Positions 55,927 to 64,000 of a stretch of DNA of 64,000 nucleotides are shown here, piece after piece (within the stretch, counting starts at the first letter, position 1; the number at the start of each line of letters is the position of its first letter). Under the pieces are notes generated by a model. It was not told where the DNA came from and ran no database searches. It saw only the letters and a list, made by a program, of their open reading frames with translations. The position numbers and the translations under genes were made by a program. The DNA comes from Litsea cubeba (Eukaryota; Streptophyta; Magnoliopsida; Laurales; Lauraceae): NCBI GenBank assembly GCA_012931725.1, contig WHSA01001232.1, forward strand, positions 163,273 to 227,272, read 5' to 3'.

Positions 55927-56040
55927 TCGCTCGAGCGACCGTGACACATCGCTCGAGCGAACCCGTCACAGAACCTCGTTGGCTCGAGCCAACCCTCTGA
56001 TCGCTCGAGCCAACCTGATCCAAGCAGGTCCACTCGAGCG
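55927..56040. repeat. CTCGAG palindrome cluster in LTR F
   Basis: TCGCTCGAGCGA (55927-55938 and 55949-55960), TTGGCTCGAGCCAA (55979-55992), GCTCGAGC (56003-56010) and CTCGAG (56033-56038): five copies in about 115 bases. Confidence 0.93.
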
Positions 56041-57579
56041 AACTGCCTGCCTGGCTTGGGTGAATACCTAAGGACTTGAAACATTATTTTTAGGCTTGGG
56101 GAGGTATTGTTTGGAGCCCCAATGCTATGTAAGGACTTGTAAGGCGTTGTATGAAGTTCGGAGGAAGGAGAAGCCTCGTCATGGAGATTCCATGGGATTT
56201 TCTAGATTGGTCAATGTGTATAAGGACCCGGAATGTCCCTAATTCCTAAAGAGTACCAAATTACATCATGACCGACATACGGGACCCTATTCACACTGAT
56301 TCAATTCTGGGAACCTCAATGTTTAGCCCATAAATGTATGAGAAACCATTGTATTCGATTTTCAATCAAACTCCTATTTTGGGATTTCAAACCCATGTGA
56401 TATGACTAGACTGTCCAAGAGTACTAGAAGTGATGTGTGTAGCTTTTGCTAACCTGTATAGATATCGACTTGATGTGAATACGTAATTGTGCCTATTGGC
56501 ACCCCCGTTTCTTTAATATGCATATGATTTGATTTACCGTATTTGACCTATGAGTCGGCACCACTGAGCTTGGACGACCTTGTCGGTTTGATCCACCGAC
56601 TTGGGGCTCCTTCCCCTCCCGATAGTCAGCTGCAGTCTGGAACCCGCAGAGTTTTACCCGGTTCGCTACCGTGGTCCCGCAGAGTATATATATGTATATT
56701 ATAGTATCTTATCGTTGTCCCTCCTCACCTTGTGTGACTGAGGTCAATGATCCCGTAGGGTATGTGCTCTCTTCACATTAGTGAGAGAGGATCTAGCTTT
56801 GTGTGGTTGCCACCTTGTTAGTCCCGAATCCTTGTTACCTTACATGTTTTATTGCAAATGTGCCTCTTTTAAATGACACATTGTCTTTTATGAAGTTCAT
56901 TATTTATTTACAGGTTTTTCTAAACCCTTGCATAGTATCATTGTTTTATTACTGTTATATCTACTCACTCACCTGCCAGACCGTCGTGTCTGATCCATTT
57001 ATTTTGGTACTCAGGTCTCGAGCTTATTGCCATTGAGGAGAAGCCTGAGGAGGCGGTCGGTGAACCGCAGCGAGTGATTGAGTGGCAAGCCGACGATGTC
57101 ATGTAGACATTCGGCCTTGCCTTGAGAACTACACATTTTGGGAACTTGTGATATCTTTATTTTGGGTTTTATTTGGTTGTATGGTCTTTGTTGACCATTA
57201 TTTGGGGCAATTAACTAATTGATCTTTGTATAAACAACTAACCTTACTTTTGGGGAAATATGCTTATGATCATTGCTCATTCTGATATCTTGCCGTGTCA
57301 AATATGAATCAGTCTTATTTATGGAATGGAATAGCACTAAAATGATTTACTACACGCTTCCCGCAATTTCGAAAACTTGTTTGATATGTTTATATGTGAG
57401 ATGATGTGTAAAGATAATCCTCACCCGCGGAACCCTGTGGGAAATCACATGCACGGATAAATGTTTTCTTAATTCCGTGTGCGGTTTAGCCAAAGAGATG
57501 CACGTGGCGCGGCATCAACAAACCGTCCCGATCCCGGATTTGGTTACCCCATAATCCCGGTCCGGGGTCGCGACTGGAC

Positions 57580-57591
57580 TGGTATCAGAGC
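57580..57591 (+). other. Primer-binding site of element F (tRNA-iMet)
   Basis: TGGTATCAGAGC, five bases after the LTR end. Confidence 0.88.
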
Positions 57592-57737
57592 GGGACATGT
57601 TTCAGGCATTAAAAGAAACTAGAAATCTTAAGTACGTGGCGAGGATTCGCTAGACTTTCATTAGATAGAATCATGTGAGCAATGTGTGACCACCCTGTAC
57701 TTGATTTATATGTGCTAACAATTTATTTTGCAGCGTT

Positions 57738-60700
57738 ATGCCACCTCGCAAACGAGCAGCAAATAGTAATTACGTTGCTAGTAACAGTGAGAGTGCAGGG
57801 CCTATTGCAGAGGAACCACATGACAACAACATGCAGAACCAATTCCAACAGATGATGCAGGCTATGCTAGACCAACAACGTCAGGCAAATGAGAACCAGG
57901 CTAGACTCCAAGCACAAGCGCATGAGACACAGACCAGATTGCAAGAACAGATGCTTAAGAAAGACGAGGATCATGCTAGGGAGATGGCTCAAATGCAGGC
58001 ACAGTTGTTGGGTGTGCTAGAAAGGAGACCGGAACCAATTCCAGTTGCACCACCGGGTCCGGTTAACATTAGAGGGAATGATCCTAATGTGTTGTATGAG
58101 CGGTTCAGGAAGAGAGGACCGAAGGAATTCTTAGGGACAGAGGATCCATGGCAGCAAATGACTGGCTTGAGCACACCGAGAACATATTTGAGATCTTCAC
58201 ATGTACGGGTGTAGAACGAGTGCAGCTGCAGCCTCTATGTTCGCGGGCTTAGCAGATATTTGGTGGAAGACCATCAAGGCAGAATACAGGACAATGGCTG
58301 ATGCAGAAGCTTGGGCTAACTTCAAGAGACAGTTCGGGGAGAAATATGTACCTGCGCAAGTCAAGAGGTAAAAGGCAGCAGAATTTCAACAACTTGTGCA
58401 AGGGAACATGACAGTCCTCGAATACCTCACCAAATTCGAGAGATTGTCAAGGTATGCACCGGAGTTAGTGGACACCGTGGAGAAGAAGATAACCAAGTTC
58501 CTTGAGGGACTTCACCCGATTATTGAGAGGGATGCTACCGGGGTTGTACCACCCGTTACCTTCGAAGAAGCTGTCAAGAGAGCATACAAATTTGAGAACT
58601 TCCACAACAAGATCATCAAGAACCAAGGAAAGGGTCAAGGCCAACAGCAGAACAATCAACAGAGGAACAATCAGAATAAGAGGCCAAGACAAGAGCAGAA
58701 TGCACAGAATTAAGGAGCTTGTATCCACTGTGGAAAATATCATGGGAATGCCCAGTGCCGTACTATCACAGGCGCATGTTTTAGATGTGGTTTGATGGAT
58801 CACCAGATGAGGGATTGCTCGAGGCCAGAAAGACAGAATAGACAGCAGCAGGGAGTACAGCGTCAGGCACCACCTCAAAATGCGTTAGTAGTTCAGAATC
58901 AGGCAAGGCCACTACAGCAACAGGCACCATAACAGCAGTATAGGCCACAGCAACAGTAGCAGGCTCGTCAGCAAGGGCAAAATCAGAATCAGAATCAGCG
59001 ACCTCAGCATCAGAACAGGAACGCACAACAGGGTAGGCAACAGCAAGGACAGAATAGGCCACCACAGAGGGCACAGCTTATGATGTCAACAGAGCTGACG
59101 CAAAGGCTGAAGGTAATGTAGTGGAAGGTACACTTCTCGTCTGTGGTTTTGATGCTAGGGTTTTGTTTGACCCTGGCTCTACTCACTCATTCATATCCCC
59201 AAAGTTTGCTAAGTTGATTGATATGCATGCTAGAGAGTTGAGTTTCATTTGACTGTGACTACCCCTTTAGGTAAGGAAGTTGTTTATAGAACTTTTTACC
59301 CTAGTTGTTCAGTCATGATAGGAGAAGTAGTATTACCGGCAGATCTCATTTTATTGGAGATGTAGGATTTTTGATGTCATCCTAGGGATGGACTGGTTAG
59401 CAGGATACCATGCTATTATGGATTGTTTCAGGGAGAGAGGAGTAGTCCTAGTGCAGGGTTTATCTCAGCATTGAAGGCTGATAGACTAGTAAGAAGTGGT
59501 TGTGAGGCTTATTGGCGTTTATCATGGAGGATAAACGGTCCCAAGGGGTGGAGGAGATCCCAATTATTTGTGAGTTTTCGGATGTTTTCCCGGAGGAGAT
59601 ACCAGGATTGCCACCCATTAGAGAGATAGACTTCACTATTGAGTTGTTACCGGGGACCGCTCCGATATCTATTGCACCCTACAGAATGGCTCCGGCAGAC
59701 TTGGGGGAGTTGAAGATACAGTTGCAAGAACTTTTGGACAAAGGTTTTGTGAGACCTAGTGTATCACCGTGGGGAGCACCAGTTTTGTTTGTGAAAAAGA
59801 AAGATGGTTCCATGAGAATGTGTATTGACTATATGAGATTGAACCAAGTGACCATCAAAACAAGTATCCGTTGCCAAGGATAGATGAATTGTTTGATCAG
59901 TTGCGAGGAGCTGCTTACTTTCGAAGAATGATTTGAGATCAGGCTACCATCAGTTGAGAGTCAGAGATGCAGATGTGCCAAAAATAGCTTTTCGGACAAG
60001 ATATGAACACTATGAGTTTCTAGTGATGCCATTTGGTTTGACTAACGCACCGGCAGTTTTCATGGCGTTGATGAACAAGATATTTGCAGAGTATTTGGAT
60101 CAGTTTACAGTGGTATTTATTGATAATATTTTGGTGTATTCCAAGACCAAAGAAGAGCACAAAGAACATTTGAGGATAGCACTCCAGCTTTTGAGGGAAA
60201 ACCAGTTGTTTGCAAAGCTTAGTAAGTGTGAATTTTGGTTGGATCAAGTCACATTTTTGGGTCATATCATCTCCAAGGAAGGATTGTCAATGGACCCGTC
60301 CAAGATTGAGGCAGTTATGAATTGGGACAGACCGAAGAATGCATCAGAGATCAGGAGTTTTCTTGGGTTGGCAGGGTATTATCGGAGGTTTGTGCAAGGA
60401 TTTTCTCGATTGCGTCACCTTTGACGAAGTTGACTAGGAAAATACACCATACGTTTGGACAGACAAGTGTGAAGCTAGTTTCCAAGAGTTGAAGAAGAGA
60501 TTGACTACAGCTCCAGTCCTTACTTTGCATCAGGGAGCGGCGGTTCAACCATTTTTACCGATGCTTCCAATGTTGGACTTGGATGTGTTCTAATGCAAGA
60601 TGGGAAGGTAGTTGCATATGGATCCCGGCAGTTGAAAGATCACGAGAAGAACTATGCAACACATGATCTCGAGTTGGCAGCAGTTGTTTTAGCGTTGAAG

Positions 60701-61640
60701 ATGTGGAGACACTACCTCTATGGAGAGAAGTTTGAGGTTCACTCCGACCACCGTAGCCTACAGTACTTGTTTTCTCAGAAGGAGTTGAACATGAGATAGA
60801 GGAGATGAATGGAATATATCAAAGACTATGATTTTCCTATCAAGTATCACCCGGGGAAAGCGAATGTAGTTGCAGATGCTTTGAGCAGAAAGTCAGTTAG
60901 CATGGCAAGTCTTCGGGGGACTTATGTTGTTCAGCAGTTAGAAGAGTCAGGTGTAGATTTTCAGCCACTAAGGGAGGTGTCATGTTGGCAAACATGTCAG
61001 TGTCAGAGCCCTCTTTCATCCAGAAGATCAAAGAGAATCAGTTGCAAGACCCAGAGTTAGCTAATAAGGTTTCAGAGCATATAGCAGATCGTCCGAATTT
61101 TCGTGTTGTGGATGGAGTTTTGTACTACCGAGACCGTCTATGTGTGCCTAACTTGGAAGACTTGAGGAATGATATCATGACAGAGGCTCCAATACCAAGT
61201 ATTCTATCCACCCGGCAGTACGAAGATGTATCAGGACTTGAAGGGCAGATTTGGTGGAATAATATGAAGAGAGAGATAGCAGCTTCGTTCTCTAGATGTA
61301 TGACATGTCAGTTGATCAAGGCAGAACATCAGAAGCCTCCAGGGGTTGCTACGACCATTAGAGATTCCGGAATTGAAATGGGAGCACATTACTATGGATT
61401 TCATCTCGGGTTTACCGAAGACTAGTAAAGGCAACGATGCTATTTGGGTCATAGTGGACCGTCTCACCAAATCAGCTCATTTCCTACCGATGAAGACTGG
61501 GAAAGAAGATGCATATGTTACCTTTGGCTCAGTTGTTTGTTACAGAGATCGTCAGTCGACATGGATAGCCAGTTTCTATCACATCTGACAGAGATAGTAG
61601 ATTTGTCTCGAGATTTTGGAAGACACTACAGATTGCCATG
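57738..61640 (+). pseudogene. Element F gag-pol remnant (Tekay/Del-like chromovirus), truncated in integrase
   Basis: Gag starts MPPRKRAANSNYVASNSES (57738), with a Gln-rich coiled coil, WWKTIKAEYR near 58262, and a two-knuckle region (HCGKYHGNAQC, CFRCGLMDHQMRDC) at 58725-58815. Protease LFDPGSTHSFIS is near 59165. RT spans 59640-60420 with MPFGLTNAP and the catalytic box as FIDNILVYS, so the second Asp is Asn (60125-60127). RNase H has FTDASNVGLG (near 60560) and HSDHRSLQYL (near 60745). Integrase has an HHCC-type region (CMTCQLIK near 61300) and WEHITMDFISGLPKT (near 61380), and ends about 61640. Many stops and frameshifts (58155, 58371, 58713, 59880, 60424 and 60797). The integrase end, any chromodomain and the 3' LTR are missing. 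Confidence 0.88.
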
Positions 61641-62821
61641 ATATGCAATAATATAAAGTGGTTCTGACACAAGGAACAACAAGACAAGCAAGTCTGGCTA
61701 GTTCCATGTACAAGACAAGATCTTAGGGATTATCTTATCCAAGACAAACAACCACGTGATAATCCCCTTTCATTGCTAGCCAGTCATGTTTATCAATGCA
61801 AGACACATGGTTCCTAATGTACACTCTAAGTCAAGTCCAAGTCCTAAATTCTATAAGAATTTATGTTTCATATATAATTAATTATTTTATGCCAAGAGAG
61901 TGTATAAGGAATGGTTAACAACAGATACAATTTACAAGTCAAGGAGATATTACTGTCCCATCCTAGGGTACGTGGTGTCATCCCTGTACCCCACGTGTTC
62001 TAACAGAGTACGTATGGAAATTGGATCAATGATGCTTTAGGAAAATCCCTTTGTGTACAATCATGTTGAGCATCATTCAATTCAACTCCTATGCATTCGG
62101 TTACACTACGTGTAATACACGAATACCTAGACAACCATCGAAGAACACCAAGCCATGTGCTTCGATTTAATCCCCATTATTGGTCAAGTGAGAGTAAGTT
62201 TATGTTTCCAACATCTAAGGCCCAAACCTAGGTTTAAACAGTCTATTTCCCAATAACAAGAGTTTGAATCATTATTTAAATAATTACATCAATTCCCGAC
62301 CTCCGATCGTGATGAAATAAGAACCATTGGATTCTCCGTCTCGAGGCTTTCCAACGGTATATTATACGTAAACATCCAACAGCGGATTCAAAGTTACAAG
62401 CATTCGAAGTTTTAAGTGACCATGCACCCTCTGATCGATCATACCGACGGTGCGATCGATCGGCATTGAATACCTCTCAGTTAGTGCACCAGTCCGATCG
62501 ATCGGACTGTGTTGTGACCAATCGATCGCACTAGGCACCTCCCAGTTAGCTGAGAGTTTTAACAGACTGATCGATCGGACAGCGAACCTGTAGCCTGCAA
62601 ATGGGTTTCTGCTCCCTTTTTCCTCCGGCAATCTATGGCTAACCTGCAAAAAAGAGCCTCCTTGCTCTCCCATTCATTCCACACATCACATTGACACCAT
62701 TTCTAGCAATTTAAACAACCTAGAGTTATCAATTTAACAATTTATCCATTTTATTCCACAAATCTAACCTAACATGTAAATCCCAAATTCATATCAAAAC
62801 AAGCTTGGAATTAAGGAAAAT
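61641..62821. repeat. Unassigned repeat-like DNA with a GATCGATC palindrome cluster
   Basis: No gene. It joins the truncated integrase abruptly. GATCGATC-type palindromes lie at 62433-62440, 62453-62462, 62491-62508 (AGTCCGATCGATCGGACT, perfect), 62521-62528 and 62569-62576. By analogy with the other clusters this is probably part of an LTR, but I cannot place its ends. Confidence 0.5.
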
Positions 62822-64000
62822 TGTAAGACTCCGACCCCCAATTTCTCTATTTAGTATTGTTTTAATCGTGGTTTAGCTTTTTAAGCGAGATTTGAGTTGG
62901 TTTGACTTTGTTTTTGAGTTTGACTAGGTTTTTCATAGCCTTGGAGATTTTGAAGACCGTTGACTTTAGTTTGACTCGGTCTTTGTAAAAATGTATTTTT
63001 ATGAGAAATTACTTTTGATTTCTAAAAATTCCGAATTTGGGTATTTGAATCATCTCATTAAGTTGAACAACTTTCATGTTTTGATCATTTTGGTTTGATG
63101 CTCAGAAATCACGTTTTTCGAGAAAAATGTGCAAAAATGACATTTACACTAAATCTGTCCATAAATTTGGAAAATTTCAGAATTTGGGGAAATATACTTT
63201 TTGGAAAGTAAATATTTCGATGATCGATTTTGTCTTCTTCGTCGATCTCATTCGGGACCCACAAATGTTAGTTTCAGCCTTTGTAAGATTGGGGCCCATG
63301 GGGCCCAACCCACTTACCCTTTATAAAACCACTTGGGCACTTCTTCTTCCCCATTCTTCATTTTTTCCTGCAACAAGAGGGGAGCCTAGGGTTTTCCCCA
63401 GCACTTTCTCTCTCCTCTTTGAAACCCCTCATCTTGAGTGCTAAATGGAGGATTGATCTCCTAATCTTCTTCTCCTCCCTCTTGGCTTTCCAAAGACACT
63501 ATTTTCAAGATATTTGAGCTAGGAGAGACCACTTTTCCAAGCTCTTCTTCCTTGTTTGAGCTTCAAAAAGGTTAGCAATGGATTTGTTTCTTCAAATCTT
63601 GGTTTTCCAAACCATTTAGAATGTTTTTGTCATATATGCAAAGGCTTCCTTTGAGATTTGCAATGGATTGATTTTCTAGGGCTTCTTCTTGAGCTATTTT
63701 GGGGGGCTTTGTGATTTTGGTAGCTTGAGACCTTGGAGAGACCTTCTGGGGTGTTTTGTTTCTCACCTTAATAAAGGCAAGTGAATATTCTAGCTAATTT
63801 GACAAATGTGTCCAATATGAATGATTTTTATGTTAGCTTCATTCTATGATTTGTTCATTTATAGATTTGTTACCTTGAAAAGTCTAAGCAATGGTTTATA
63901 TTTGATTGTCTTAAGTGATTGCTTTACTACAATCTAAATCTTCATTCTCCAATTGATCCTTTTTGGCCTCACTCTTTATGTCTCAGAATTTCTATGTCTT
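62822..64000 (+). repeat. LTR G, 5' end (LARD/Tekay superfamily), cut by window end
   Basis: Starts TGTAAGACTCCGACCCC and follows the minus strand of the LARD LTR throughout at an estimated 75-85% similarity (TTTTAATCGTGGTTTA, ACCGTTGACTTTAGTTTGAC, AATCACGTTTTTCGAG). A TATA box at 63322-63328 is in the same position as in the LARD. Its internal region lies to the right of the window. Confidence 0.82.
63322..63328 (+). promoter_or_regulatory. TATA box of LTR G
   Basis: TATAAAA in CCCTTTATAAAACC, about 500 bases after the LTR start. Confidence 0.6.

Larger units (their letters stand above)
54562..57574 (+). repeat. LTR F, 5' LTR of a Tekay-like Ty3/gypsy element
   Basis: Starts TGTAAGACCCCGACCC and ends CCGGGGTCGCGAC just before a TGGTATCAGAGC primer site, about 3.0 kb. 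It shares ordered blocks with the LARD LTRs: ACCTTGTCGG...GCTGCAG near 56578 and TGCCAGACCGTCGTGTCTGA at 56974-56993. A TATA box is at 55066-55073, and CTCGAG palindromes cluster at 55927-56040. A frame at 55817-56071 spans the palindromes and is not a gene. Confidence 0.85.

Noticed and set aside
55927..56040. Palindromes as cloning-site artefacts (XhoI, SalI, ClaI/PvuI-like cores)
   Set aside because: They occur repeatedly, with family-specific extensions, inside natural LTRs and in several copies. There is no vector sequence next to them.

Overview
This window is repeat-dominated nuclear DNA from a flowering plant, probably a eudicot. The evidence is nested LTR retrotransposons of the Ty1/copia and Ty3/gypsy (Tat-like, Athila-like, Tekay/Del-like) types, an intact-looking Mutator-like (MULE) DNA transposon, tRNA-iMet primer-binding sites and fragments of plant-type membrane transporter genes. 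I see no bacterial operon, rRNA, tRNA or CRISPR array. The species cannot be named from the sequence.

Layout. 1-23461 is a Tat-like gypsy region (LTR A at 449-2223, LTR B from 21915) whose internal part carries only an antisense, intron-containing gene with a plant-mobile-domain (PMD)-like protein. It has been split by a minus-strand copia element (2227-7635) and by a 9.9-kb non-autonomous element with 3.9-kb LTRs (8428-18359, perfect GTAAT target duplication). At about 23461 the sequence folds back: 24505-29550 is an inverted copy of 18365-23461. The inverted copy belongs to a more complete Tat-like element read on the minus strand (pol 42117-39436, tandem arrays, antisense PMD gene 27855-31578, LTR C 26048-23982), split by a second copia element (33207-39374, perfect CGAGT target duplication).

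42118-51480 is a small island with host relics: a glycerol-3-phosphate permease-like pseudogene broken by a solo LTR, a MULE (44221-49313, 9-bp target duplication) with a long mudrA-type transposase gene plus a convergent GRF zinc-finger/membrane gene, and a fragment resembling the N-terminus of an autoinhibited Ca2+-ATPase. 51720-61640 is a chain of gypsy relics: one gag, an Athila-like gag joined to it, then a Tekay-like element cut off in integrase. 62822 to the window end is the start of another LTR of the same superfamily.

How the parts relate. The only long, uninterrupted coding regions are the MULE transposase and a copia gag-protease-integrase ORF that has lost reverse transcriptase and RNase H. 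Everything else is broken by stops or frameshifts. The most unusual signals are: the Tat-like element with a self-promoted antisense PMD gene; short CpG-rich palindromes clustered inside four different LTR-type sequences, each with its own core; a repeated hairpin with a compensatory base change; the GRF-membrane gene inside the MULE; and the 5-kb inverted duplication.
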